A stretch of 19,571 nt of DNA from Actinomortierella ambigua (taxonomy: Eukaryota > Mortierellomycota > Mortierellomycetes > Mortierellales > Mortierellaceae), in NCBI GenBank assembly GCA_016098155.1, contig JAAAJB010000043.1, forward strand, positions 11,454 through 31,024, given 5' to 3'. The notes below the pieces were generated by a model. The model saw only the letters and a program-made list of their open reading frames with translations, was not told the DNA's origin and ran no database searches. Shown piece after piece: positions 1 through 9,161 of the stretch (the stretch's first letter is position 1; every line of letters starts with the position of its first letter). The position numbers and the translations under genes were made by a program.

Positions 1-1348
1 GAGCAATCATCGAGTGAGTGAGCGAAAGGTCCTTGGCCTGAAGGCGGTGCAGGTAGCGCAGCATCTCCGTCTCAGAGTGGAACGAGTTGAAAATCTTGTG
101 GGTCAAAAAGTCAGAGGTACGAGCAAACTGGGCAGCAACCTTGGCGGGGCTCGACTCTGTGATGTTGAGCTCGTTGGCAATCTTGAGGAGATCAGGCGAG
201 GCAGCGCCGTCCTTGGTGAAGACCTTGATCAACTCATCCAGCTCGGCCTTGTTGACCGACTCATCAAAGGTCACGCCGACGGTCTCTCCATCGACCTGGC
301 GGACGTTGATGCCGGCAGCAAGGGCCTTCTTGACAAGAGCATCGGCACCACCGTTCACCTTGATTGTGAGGGTGTCGAAGAAGGTCTCGTTCTCAACCTT
401 GTGGCCCGCACGGCGAACACCCTCGGCAAAGACGGTGGTCATGTTGTGGATGCGCTGAGCAATCTGCTTCAGACCCTCGGGACCGTGGTAGACTGCGTAC
501 ATGGCTGACATGTTGGCAAGGAGGGCCTGGGCTGTGCAAATGTTGGAGGTGGCCTTCTCACGACGGATATGCTGCTCACGGGTCTGAAGGGCAAGACGGT
601 AGGCCTTGTTGCCCTCGCGGTCCTTGGAGACACCAACAAGGCGGCCGGGCATGCGACGCTTGTGGGCGTCCTTGCAAGCGAAGAAGGCGGCGTGGGGACC
701 ACCGTAACCCAGAGGGACGCCAAAGCGCTGGGCATTGCCGAGGGCCATATCGGCACCCCACTCTCCGGGAGGGGTGAGCATGGTGAGAGCCATCAGATCC
801 GTTGCCGCAACAACCTGTCCACCATAGCCGTGGATCTTGTCAGCAAGCTCCTTGAAGTCGCTAATGTTGCCGTGGGTGTCAGGGTACTATAGATATTGAA
901 GGAGGATAGTTTCAAAGTAGGTGAGTATTTTGCCACATACCATGTCATCCCCAGAAGAGCCATAGAAAGGTATGGCTGATCTATGTTCTGTTAGCACGTA
1001 TAACAGCCCAAAATTCGTGAGACCCCCTTTGCCAAGTCGGATGCTTTCGTAAGGTAGCGACAACCCAGGCGCATAACATGCGCAACGACCATACTGTTGA
1101 GAGCCGAGGCCGACGAACAAGAGGCTGTTGAATAGTCCTCTCTCTCTTCCTCCTCTCATTCTTGGCTCAACCAACTTGCTGTGTCCAATGTCCTTTTTCT
1201 TTTTTTCCAGATATTGTCCATCCCCCTTGAAGTTGTTTTTGGCGTGTCACAGTGAGCACCCTTTCTTGATCTCTCCCTCGCGCATATCAACACAAATACA
1301 CCTTCCATATTATACAGATTTTCTTTCTCTTTTCATTCTTCTCACTCC

Positions 1349-1380
<32 letters not shown>

Positions 1381-2672
1381 GTCGCATGACCGTAAAAATC
1401 GCTTACCTGAACAAGAACACCGGACAGCTCGCCCTTGACGGCCTCAAAGTCATAATCACGGAAGTTGCCGACAACAACCTTGATGTTGAACGCCTCGGCA
1501 CGGGTCTGGACGACAGAGAGGGTCTGAGGGTGGCAGTTCTCGTCGACAAAGAAGGTGGCCTTCTTCTTGTTGGTGCTAGTCCAGCACATGATCATGGCCT
1601 CTGCTGCAGCAGTGCCCTCGTCCAGGAGCGAGGCGTTGGAAATGGACATTCCTGTCAGGTCAGTGACCATGGTCTGGAAGTTGAGGAGCGACTCGAGACG
1701 ACCCTGAGAAATCTCAGGCTGGTAAGGGGTGTACTGGGTATACCTATTTTCGTGGCGCGACAGCAAAAATGGAATCGAAAAAAAATTCGTGAGCAACCAA
1801 GATCCTGTTGACCAACCATGCCTTTTCGTTTTCAGAAAGGGAGAAAAGGGAGGAAAGGAAAGGGGGGGGGGAGTGTGTAGATTTGTTCCTCTCATTCAAG
1901 AAAAAGAGTATGCTATGCTGCTGTGTGGTCCAGACACTGGCAAAGGATACCCCTAGTCGCTTGAAATGCCTTGCTGCTAGTTGTCATCAAAAGCCATCAG
2001 TTGTCGCCAAAAGCTTTTTTCGTCCGGCCTCTTCCTTTGCTATCCTACAGTTGGGTGCGTCGCTTTGTTCCGCTCAGAGCCGTGCTCATTTTCATTGCCT
2101 CCTCTTTCTGTACCCCTATTAGGGCTGGGTGGCACATGTTTGCGTGAATGTGATGAAAGTCCATGAAAAAAAAAGAAAGAAAAACAAAGGAAAACCACTT
2201 ACCATCCGGGGTTCTCCAGGACATTGCGAAGAATGACATTAGGGACAACAACATTGGTATAGCCCATACCAATGTAGTTCTTGTACATCTTGTTCTTGGA
2301 GGCAATGTGCTTCAGACGCTCAAGGACCTCCTTCTCCGTGAAGCCGTGGTTAAGGGCGAGGGCCTTGGTGGTGCGGATACGATCGGGAACGGTCTTTCCA
2401 GTCAGTTCGTTGAGGTCCTTGAGACCGAGGGTCTTGAGCATCTCCTGGACTTCGCTGTTGTTGGGGCCGTTGTGGCGGCGGACAAAAGTGTCGAGGGGCG
2501 AGAAAACAGTCCGTGCTGGGGGCTTCTCTGTGTGGATCTGGCGCAGGGCGCTATGGATCGACAGGTTGGTGCGGCGAGCAACGATGGCCTGGCGAGGAGC
2601 CACGGCAACGGAGCGGGGGGCGGCGACAGCGGCGCGCTTGACGGCACCGGAAATCAGACGAGAGGCAAACAT
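1..2672 (-). CDS. GCV2: Glycine dehydrogenase (decarboxylating), glycine cleavage system P-protein, mitochondrial; partial (C-terminal half outside window)
   Basis: PLP-dependent P-protein of the mitochondrial glycine cleavage system; it decarboxylates glycine and passes the aminomethyl group to the lipoyl H-protein. Exons, in order of transcription: 2203-2672, 1407-1743 and 1-886 (open at the edge), with GT-AG introns at 1744-2202 and 887-1406. Phases join correctly: a Gly-Trp-Tyr codon is split at the first junction, and Gln then Tyr-Pro-Asp-Thr meet at the second. About 564 residues are visible; the family is usually near 950-1050. The first ~50 residues are Arg/Ala-rich with almost no acidic residues, as in a matrix-targeting presequence. 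Then come [58 protein letters not shown] and [17 protein letters not shown], all typical of P-proteins. The PLP lysine lies in the C-terminal half, beyond position 1. The start at 2672 is the first ATG that gives a presequence; the frame stays open upstream only through low-complexity leader DNA. Confidence 0.96.
887..1406 (-). other. Intron 2 of the P-protein gene (520 bp) with a CT microsatellite
   Basis: The donor is CAG|GTAAGC at 1407/1406 and the acceptor is CTATAG|TAC at 887/886. Splicing restores the Gln-Tyr-Pro-Asp-Thr reading typical of P-proteins. The intron is long next to the 93-160 bp introns seen elsewhere in the window. It contains a CT dinucleotide run on the plus strand at about 1350-1380. 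I see no convincing gene inside it. Confidence 0.9.
1744..2202 (-). other. Intron 1 of the P-protein gene (459 bp)
   Basis: The donor is GGATG|GTAAGTGG at 2203/2202 and the acceptor is AAAATAG|GTATAC at 1744/1743. It splits a Trp codon (TG|G). The interior holds a G run near 1861-1871 and is otherwise featureless; the short open frames in it look like chance. Confidence 0.9.
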
Positions 2673-2991
2673 GATTCTATGATTGGATGTGATATTAAAG
2701 CGGAGGGGAGAGGTTATACAGTTACAAGAGAAGGGGTGGGGGGACAATGAAACAAGGGAATGAGAAATGACTAATGCAAGGAGAAAGGAAATGAGTGAGG
2801 AGAGGAATAAGTAAGGTAGAGTGGAGAAGGAAAGGTGAAGGAAGCGAAAGCAAAAAGACAAAAGACGAGAAGGGAGGCAAGGATCAGATCCTAGAGGAAG
2901 CAATCGCGGAGAAGAGAAGAAAAAAAAGGGAGGACGAGGGATGAAAAATGAAAAGAGAGAAAAGGAAAGAGAGAACAAGAGAAAAAAAGGG

Positions 2992-2997
2992 TTTATA
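2992..2997 (-). promoter_or_regulatory. Possible TATA box for the P-protein gene
   Basis: The minus strand reads TTATAAACC here, about 320 bp upstream of the ATG at 2672. The DNA between is purine-rich on the plus strand, so a transcript leader would be CT-rich, as is common in fungi. Only the motif and its position support this. Confidence 0.35.
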
Positions 2998-3090
2998 ACT
3001 GATGGACGGGTAGGTCGGTGATGAAGGGATGTTGGGGCGAGGGGGATCGTCTCTCCCGATGATACCCACCACCACCGCCCAGCCAGGTTG

Positions 3091-3108
3091 CTGCTGCTGC
3101 TGCTGCTG
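3091..3108. repeat. (CTG)6 microsatellite
   Basis: Six perfect CTG units, CAG on the minus strand, lie upstream of the P-protein gene in DNA with no supported coding frame. Confidence 0.9.
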
Positions 3109-3328
3109 TTTGCATCGATCTGATCCCCCGCAACGCAACACAGAAAAGTGACAGAGTGAGCAACAGCATTTCGATCCCACCGGCAAAGCGTGGCGGAGGA
3201 GATCCCCTTTTTTTCTTTTCTTTCTTTCTTTTCTTTCGCTCAGTCTCACACACGGTCCCTCTCTTGCTCTCTCGCCCCCCCTTGTTGGCGGCCACTCACG
3301 CTGCAGACAGGCACAAACTCAAAATATA

Positions 3329-3377
3329 GGCCATTCCACCGAGTCATTTTTTTTTTTATGGCTCGGTGGAATGGGCC
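3329..3377. repeat. Fold-back (inverted repeat) with a T-tract loop
   Basis: The left arm GGCCATTCCACCGAG and the right arm CTCGGTGGAATGGGCC are reverse complements apart from one extra base. Beyond a T/G mismatch the pairing continues as CAT/ATG. The loop is a T run at about 3348-3357. A shorter palindromic relative, GGTGGAATGCCACC, occurs at 3700-3713. No target-site duplication is evident. Confidence 0.8.
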
Positions 3378-3449
3378 ACCCAAAAAAACCTTCTTCCGCA
3401 CTGTGCTCACCTACACGTCTTCCAGAGAACCAAACAAACGCTCGTGTCT

Positions 3450-3507
3450 GAGTGAGTGAGTGAGTGACTGACTGACTGACTGACTGACTGACTGAGTGCG
3501 TGAGTGA
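3450..3507. repeat. Compound GAGT/GACT tetranucleotide microsatellite
   Basis: Runs of GAGT units pass into GACT units and back to GAGT-like units. It is a simple-sequence repeat in intergenic DNA; its open frames (Ser/Val/Thr repeats) are a by-product. Confidence 0.9.
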
Positions 3508-4228
3508 TGCTGTTCCTCCCCTCCCCTTGTCAGCCGTTGCACAGAAGAGAGGGATCTGACAAAGCGGCCAAGAAATAGACACAGATCAAGGGCAAGAAGA
3601 GAGATCAAAGGAATTGCGCGGGAAGTACAGAACCCTGTGGATCCGCATGTTCCGTGGATGACTGACAAGTTGCTAGATTTTTTTTTCTTATTCTGACCTG
3701 GTGGAATGCCACCCCCTCCAAGGTACGATGTACAATATACATAGAAATAGGGCAACTGACCAACACACATGCGTTTCCCCATCTCCGCTGCCTTGTCTCT
3801 CCTCATTCGCTCTTTGTCAAAGTGTGGGGAATTCACTCCCAGCTACCAAGCGATGTAGCTCTTGATCGATGACTAGAGACGAGAGACACCCAGTAACATG
3901 AGATAAAAAAAAAAAAAGGCTTATTGTTCCTGCATCGATCTTTCGCATCATACTCTTTCTGTCTCCTCATACACACTCTCTCTATCATTCACCACAAACT
4001 CCCCCTTTTTCATTCATTTCACATCGATGTTAAAGGGGTTCGAGATCAAAGGATACATTTCCGCATACACACGTCCTTGCGACCGTTAGGTTTGATATTG
4101 GTGGCGTCAGGAATGCTACAACACGGGGAAGGGGCGATGCAGCCAAGATTCCCTATAGGCATGCAAGGGCCTCTCGGATAGCGGTGCCGCTCTTCCTCCT
4201 TCCTCTTCCCTTCACTCCTCTTTTTTTT

Positions 4229-4504
4229 TAAAAAAAAAAAAAAAAATAAAAAAACACGACTTCTGCTGACACAGCCGCCAGTCTTGTTGGTGTCGCTGGA
4301 GCCTGCCCAAGAAAAAAAATCACAACTTCTGATGACACAACTTCCGGAACGCCTGTACCTGGAGCACCAACAGCACCATGTACCGCCGTTCCGGACGCTG
4401 CGTCAACAGAGAATGTAGTATTTTTTTCTTGGACTGGCACCAGAAATTCCAACAGGACCGGCGGCGCCTGCAGCACCGACAGCACCAGCAGCATTTTTTT
4501 TTTT
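4229..4504. repeat. Nested inverted A/T-tract structure with GC-rich segments, possible degenerate coding relic
   Basis: Three GC-rich blocks are separated by homopolymers. The inner pair is an inverted repeat: CCAAG plus an A run at 4307-4320, and a T run plus CTTGG at 4420-4432. An outer A tract begins at 4229 and a T tract ends near 4504. The blocks share a direct repeat, CACGACTTCTGCTGACACA near 4255 and CACAACTTCTGATGACACA near 4321. Read on the plus strand, pieces give Thr/Ala/Pro-rich peptides (PGAPTAP, PAAPTAP) in shifting frames, as in a decayed low-complexity coding sequence. No intact gene is supported. Confidence 0.5.
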
Positions 4505-5340
4505 AAGGAATAGGCTTCTTTCTCAGCCCTTCTTCCATAAGAGAATCTTGCCGCTGAGTGAATAATCCGTTCGATTCCGTCTCCTGCACTATACCACCTT
4601 CGCTCCAACGCGGGCACCAAAACAGTGTGTGTGTGTGGGAGGGGAAGCGCCACCAATCCGCAACCAACGCTCCTATACTCGCGGTTTGTTTCTAATGGTG
4701 CCCTCCACACATATCATCTTTACTATTGGGGAAGGACGCGCTTCATTGACTTCATCAAGCCCAACTCACTGTGTTGTCACGTCGTTCATTTCTTCCAGCC
4801 TAGTTTCATGTACACAATTTGATAGTCGATAGTAGAAGACAAGTCTATCCCTCCTCCCCCCCCTCCCTCTTCCCCCAAGCAGGAGTTGTGGTCGCAAACA
4901 TAACTGTCGTTACGGCGCCTGAAATAAACCAGCAATGAATACCCACTACGGTCGCCGTGCTTGCGCAATGTTGGAAGACACCCATGCGCACATCAATGGA
5001 TATAGACATCTGATGGAGCAAGTTGAGCGCTAGCTTTGTTTTTGGCCACCTTGCACCCCTATTCCTCTTTTCTCATCACCCTACCCTTTGGGGAGACGTC
5101 CATCACATCGATCAGTATATCCAAAACTCTAAATAACTAACAGGCGGTAGAAGTGCATGTGCTAGTATTCGTATGGGCACTGGATGTAAACGCCAACGAT
5201 ATACGCTCGGAAGGCTATTACATGAATGGAATTCGAAAAGCAGGTTGAGAGGATGAGGGCGAGAGTGAGCACAAGGATGAAGGAAGGAAGTGGCGAAAGA
5301 AGATTGTCTAAACATTGGGCATTGTTGCCTCAATGAACGT

Positions 5341-5346
5341 CACGTG
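5341..5346. promoter_or_regulatory. CACGTG (E-box) upstream of SNRNP27
   Basis: A palindromic CACGTG lies 92 bp upstream of the SNRNP27 ATG. It is the core site of many fungal bHLH factors. The motif is short, so function is only suggested. Confidence 0.3.
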
Positions 5347-5437
5347 TGTGTGTGACATACTTCGGATCAATGAGTTTGAACGCCATTGTTATTCTCGCTT
5401 GTTCACAAAACATTAATACATCTACACAACCACAAAC

Positions 5438-6382
5438 ATGAGTCATCGACCACCGCCACGAAAGGACTGGGACGCTCCAGAAGGAGACGTGGAAGAAGGC
5501 GAGCTTCGTAGCTATTCACGTGGAAGCGGAGCAGGAGGAGGAGGAGGAGGAGGACGATCCAGTCGACGACGCTCCCGCTCCCCAGGACGAGACTCCTCCT
5601 ATCGAGACCGCGACCGCGACTATCGAGACCGAGACTATCGTGATCGCGACCGTGACCGGGATGGAAGAGACCGAGCCAGAGATCGAGATCACCGAGACTA
5701 TCGCGACCGCGACCGTAATCGCGACCGTGATCGTGACAATGCCAGGGGTCCAACAAGTACCGGTGGTGGTGATGGTCCTGCTGCTGCTGCCGCTGCTGCT
5801 GGAAGGGATCGAGATGATTTCCGCTCTCGCCGTCGTGGATCCAGGTCCCGTTCTCGGTCACCCGCCAGGCGACGCCGGGATCGGTCGGGTTCTCGCGATG
5901 GTGGCCGATCTTCCAGGCGACGACGAGAAGGCGATGACCAGCATGGAGGGGATGAGAACAGCGGCGGCGACAACAACGATGGCGATGATGATGATGATGA
6001 TGATGACCATGGTCGCCGTGGCGGTAAAGGAAGCAAGAGAAAAGATGATTCGGCCACAGCAACCACGGAGCCAATGAACTTGGACAAGCTTACACCGGAG
6101 GATGAAGAGGCTCGGATGATGGCGCTGATGGGCTTTGGAGGTTTTGACTCGACCAAGGTAATGACAGCAAAATAATCTATAATTCTCATTAATATCATGC
6201 AACGAAGATAGCGTTTTCTAACTTGATCAATCTTTTTTTCTGGTTCTCGTTTTGCAACAAAATAGGGTAAGAAAGTATCAGGAAATGACGTGAGCGGCGT
6301 CAACATTAAAAAGAAGCGACAGATCCGTCAGTACATGAACCGTATGAGAGGACCCAATCGAACCTTGGACAATGTGCAATAG
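5438..6382 (+). CDS. SNRNP27: U4/U6.U5 small nuclear ribonucleoprotein 27 kDa protein (SNRNP27 family)
   Basis: Component of the U4/U6.U5 tri-snRNP, acting in the nucleus in pre-mRNA splicing. Exons 5438-6157 and 6266-6382 flank a 108-bp intron (AAG|GTAATG ... AATAG|GGT), giving 278 residues against about 155 in the human protein. Residues 1-~200 are low complexity: a Gly run, Arg-Asp dipeptide repeats, RS repeats, a polyalanine stretch and an Asp tract near residues 184-191. The C-terminal ~60 residues carry the family signature: MMALMGFGGFDSTKGKKV across the exon junction, then NIKKKRQIRQYMNRMRG and a Leu-Asp near the end. The intron sits in the middle of this conserved block. The start context ACAAACATGA and the MSHRPPPRK N-terminus fit. 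Downstream it converges with the Cbp3-like gene, with 285 bp between stop codons. Confidence 0.95.
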
Positions 6383-6667
6383 CGATAGGAAACTTTGTCC
6401 TCCCCCCCTCCCGCTCTCCCTCATAATTACGTTCAGACAATAGATCCTTCTAACTGTAGAATATGTTCCAACAAAGAACTGTACTTTTTCGTGCAAAAGA
6501 AAAAAAATGGTGTGAAAAGGGTATGAACATACAATGGAAGTTTCTCTATGAGTGGGGATGAAGGCTTAAAAAAAAGAATGAAAGGAAGAACAGAGAAAGA
6601 AAAGTCTCTCTATTCTCATTTTCTCCATGATTGTCCTCGTTGACTTGGCTTTGTTTCTTTCTTTACT

Positions 6668-7730
6668 TTACTTTCCAGGGACGCCACGGAGCGCTGGAGC
6701 AGCGGTATCAAACAAGACGCGAGCCTCCAAAAACTCGTCCGACGGCATCTGGTCCAGCGTCTGGAGTTCCTTGCGGACATAATCGACCAACAGGGCCAGC
6801 TGCTCGGGTTTGCCAGTCGACGTGAACAAGTTGCGCCATAATGCCGCAGCCATCACGGGGTCGTCCTTGCACATGCCCTCGTCGTAGGCCAGGACACCGC
6901 CGTGGAACTGGGCCAGGAAATCGTGCAAATAGTTTTTGATGATGCGGTTCGACGTGATCTTGTGGTTGTATCGCATACGGTCCTCCATGTCGATGAAAAA
7001 GTGGTTCACCAACTGTTGTTGAAACACCTTAGCCTTGGGCTCGCCTCGGATCCGTACCATCAACAGCCAAACGTGCAGATGTGTCACTGAGAACCATGTC
7101 TGAAAGTTGTCGGGAAGTCCACAGGCTATTTAAAATAAAATAAAATAAAAGATAGATGAGACCCCAAACTCGTTTGGCACCACGAGAAAAAGCTGACGAC
7201 GATACATATTTCAAAGAGGAGAGAAAACTCCTCTATTTCGCATACTCTCAAGCCAGAAGGATCGACGGTGGTTCAGCTGCTCGGCGCAAATCTCGTAAAA
7301 CCGATGCGTCGAGCGCATTGCTGTTTGACCGACAGTGTAGTGACCCGTGACACGAGCAAGGGCTTTCAGGAAGGTGCCCTTGATTCCTGTAAAATCTGGC
7401 TCCTCCACCTGCACTGGCTGCTTCTGCTGTTGTCCATCCTGCTTGGCGGGCTGTGCTGGGGTGTTGGATGTCGCCTGGCTCCAGATCTTGGGCGAAGTAG
7501 AAATGGCCTAATCGAACAGAGCAGTTTTCATATGTTGGAGTGGAGTGGTGGTGGTGGGGGAGGGTTAGGAGAATGACGACGATCGTCTGATCCGCGAGCG
7601 AGCGGCGGAAAGAGTCCACCGAAAAAAGCACTATACTGTGAACATACCCTAGCTGTAAGAGAAGAGGGCTTGGGTAGCGCAGCAGCTGTCCGGGAAAGGG
7701 TCTACTCATCAAAATCGCGGTGAACGACAT
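6668..7730 (-). CDS. CBP3: Mitochondrial cytochrome b assembly chaperone, Cbp3/UQCC1 family (ubiquinol-cytochrome c chaperone domain)
   Basis: Chaperone that in yeast works with Cbp6 at the mitochondrial ribosome to promote cytochrome b synthesis and pass it into complex III. Exons: 7648-7730, 7246-7478 and 6668-7125. The 7126-7245 intron is secure (GAGA|GTATGC ... AAATAG|CC) and restores SFWLETCGLPDNFQTWFSV. The chaperone domain covers roughly residues 57-240 of 257: FTGIKGTFLKALARVTG, FYEICAEQLN, HLHVWLLMVRIRG, QQQLVNHFFIDMEDRM, NYLHDFLAQFHGGVLAYDEG. Exon 1 encodes an Arg/Leu-rich peptide without acidic residues, as in a matrix presequence. Its donor (GG|GTATGT) keeps frame only with the GGAG|CCAG acceptor at 7479/7478. 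The more natural TTAG|GCC acceptor at 7508/7507 follows a CTAAC branch-point-like site but breaks frame, so the N-terminus is uncertain. It is shorter than yeast Cbp3 (335). Confidence 0.88.
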
Positions 7731-8181
7731 TCGAGTTGAAGCAAGGTATCGGAGGTCAGTTAATTTTTTTTTGTTAACCAGGAGTGTTTTGGTCTATCTT
7801 CCATATTTTCTCAAAGAGGCTGCAATAAAAGAGGTGTTTTCCTGCGTACGCGAATAGCCTGAAGTCCTGATCTCGATGCCATGGTGTGATCTGAAGTGCT
7901 CGATGCAAAGGGTTGATCATGAATGGTTCCTGCTCACTTAGGCCGAGCGTCGTGACTGTTTGCGGAGCATTTCCCAACCGCACAACCCGCAACCCCTTTT
8001 TTGGCACAAGAACCAACACTTGCTGCATGAGAACAAATATTGATATTGGTATTGGTAGCAATTGTGGAGAAGGCAGACTAATAAGAAGAGAAGAGAAAAG
8101 GAGAGAGAGAGAGAGAGCAAGAGAGAGAGAGAGAAAAGACGAATCCATCTACTCTAATTCTACATAATCGGGAATAATAAT
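7731..8181. other. Intergenic region with an unplaced 84-codon open frame (minus strand, 7774-8028)
   Basis: This gap between the acetyltransferase stop and the Cbp3-like start should hold that gene's promoter. A minus-strand frame from an ATG at 8028 to a stop at 7774 encodes 84 residues that are not low complexity (it begins MQQVLVLVPKKGLRVVRLG and has FAYAGKHLFYCSLFEKIW near its end). I do not recognise it, no neighbour suggests a role, and it could be chance. A GA-rich run lies at about 8098-8136. Confidence 0.45.
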
Positions 8182-8997
8182 CTACTTGGACTCGGGCAGA
8201 GGCAGCGACGCCGGAGACTTGACGACCCACTTCTCCCAGAAGCGGCCCTCGGCCTGTCGCTCATACTCCTCATCGACCTCGCGCTGGCACTCCTCAGGAT
8301 CGAGAACACGGATCACGCGCGCCGGGTTGCCGGCCACGACCGTATAGGGCGGGACATCCTTGGTGACGACCGATCCTGCGCCGACCGTCGATCCGTTGCC
8401 AACAGTGACACCGGGACAGATCACGGACCCGCCGCCGATCCAAACATCGTCGCCAATCTTGATCGGCAGCGTGTTCTCCACGCCCTTGGCCCGCAACAGC
8501 GGGTTCACTGGGTGGGTGGCCGCATAGAGCTGCACATTCGGCGCCATCAACACTCGCTTGCCAATCGTGATGGGCGCACAATCGAGCACGATGCAATTGA
8601 AATTCATATAGGCGCGGTCATCAAGCGAGATGTTGAATCCATAGTCGACATTCAATGGCGGCTCAATCCACACATTCTGACCAATCTTGCCCTCTGTCAA
8701 CAGGTACAACAGCGCCTGTCGGTCCACCAGCTCCTTCTCCGTCACCTGCGACGTTTTGTTGTACACCGCCAGAATATCGCGTGCCCGCGCACGACCTTGG
8801 ATCAGCAGCGGGTCCAGAGGATCATAAGGGAGTCCAGCATTCATCCGGTCCTTCTCCGTGGTTGGCAACGATGGGTCCAGCTTTGTAAATCTGTGCAACT
8901 CCTCCAGACTCTCGGCATACAGCTTGAGAGCCTTTCGGTCCTTGACCGTCTCCATGGTTGGTGGGGGCACTTGGGGTACGTGATCGTCTGCTGCCAT
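8182..8997 (-). CDS. Hexapeptide-repeat O-acetyltransferase, maltose/galactoside acetyltransferase (Maa/LacA/NodL) family
   Basis: Predicted acetyl-CoA-dependent sugar O-acetyltransferase of 271 residues, with no intron. An N-terminal Mac-type segment at about residues 48-80 (EKDRMNAGLPYDPLDPLL, then RARARDILAVYN) precedes a left-handed beta-helix. The hexapeptide repeats are clear: IGQNVWI, ITIGKRVLMAPNVQLY, IKIGDDVWIGGGSVI, VTVGNGSTVGAGSVV and VVAGNPARVI. His162 in ATHPV matches the catalytic His of LacA-type enzymes. The acceptor sugar cannot be read from sequence. I chose the ATG at 8997 because the 22 codons above it, to the ATG at 9063, are made by a 9-bp tandem repeat. A further ATG lies at 8955. 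There is no signal peptide, so it is probably cytosolic. A TATA element lies 165 bp upstream. Homologues are common in bacteria and fungi; lack of introns alone does not prove transfer. Confidence 0.92.
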   Translation of the reverse strand: MAADDHVPQVPPPTMETVKDRKALKLYAESLEELHRFTKLDPSLPTTEKDRMNAGLPYDPLDPLLIQGRARARDILAVYNKTSQVTEKELVDRQALLYLLTEGKIGQNVWIEPPLNVDYGFNISLDDRAYMNFNCIVLDCAPITIGKRVLMAPNVQLYAATHPVNPLLRAKGVENTLPIKIGDDVWIGGGSVICPGVTVGNGSTVGAGSVVTKDVPPYTVVAGNPARVIRVLDPEECQREVDEEYERQAEGRFWEKWVVKSPASLPLPESK

Positions 8998-9020
8998 TTT
9001 TTCTGAATCGAACTCTCTCG

Positions 9021-9070
9021 TACTCAAGGTAGTCAAGGTAGTCAAGGTAGTCAAGGGAGTCAAGGGAGTC
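9021..9070. repeat. 9-bp tandem repeat (unit about TCAAGGTAG) at the acetyltransferase 5' end
   Basis: About five near-perfect nine-base units; two carry GGGAG instead of GGTAG. On the minus strand they lie 24-73 bp upstream of the chosen ATG, in frame with another ATG at 9063. They therefore form either leader sequence or a Leu-Thr-Thr repeat extension. Confidence 0.9.
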
Positions 9071-9161
9071 GGGGTGGAAGGGAAGTGAAGAGGGGAAAGA
9101 AAAAGAGCGGAATGGGAGGTTGAGGCGCTAATAATGACTTGGCCGCCTTGGCTTGTTATGG

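Larger units (their letters stand above)
2673..5437. other. Intergenic region between the divergent P-protein and SNRNP27 genes
   Basis: About 2.8 kb with no open frame I would call a gene. The longer frames are low complexity (Phe/Ser/Leu or Lys/Glu runs from CT/GA tracts) or translate microsatellites. It holds a CTG run, two fold-back structures, a GAGT/GACT microsatellite, several A or T homopolymers, and presumably both promoters. A stretch at 4020-4200 is less repetitive, but its frames are short and match nothing I recognise. Confidence 0.7.

Noticed and set aside
14..508. Plus-strand open frames opposite the P-protein exon (also 87-458 and 569-892)
   Set aside because: The minus strand encodes a clearly conserved P-protein across 1-886; these frames are its antisense shadows.
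3411..3836. Ser/Val/Thr-repeat proteins over the GAGT/GACT microsatellite
   Set aside because: The peptide repeat is only the translation of a simple-sequence repeat in intergenic DNA.
4036..4046. GGTTCGAGATC resembling a tRNA internal B box
   Set aside because: No A box at proper spacing and no cloverleaf can be drawn around it; no other tRNA-like signal was found in the window.
4228..4710. 160-codon minus-strand frame with a Phe-rich end
   Set aside because: It runs through A/T tracts and the nested repeat, has no recognisable domain, and its composition changes at the homopolymers. Better explained as chance or a decayed relic.
5520..6077. Overlapping frames in the SNRNP27 exon, including Glu/Thr- and His-rich ones on both strands
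   Set aside because: They arise from the Arg-Asp and GAT repeats of the SNRNP27 reading frame, which alone contains the conserved C-terminal module.
8512..9006. 164-codon plus-strand frame opposite the acetyltransferase
   Set aside because: Antisense to an intact hexapeptide-repeat enzyme; no conserved motif of its own.
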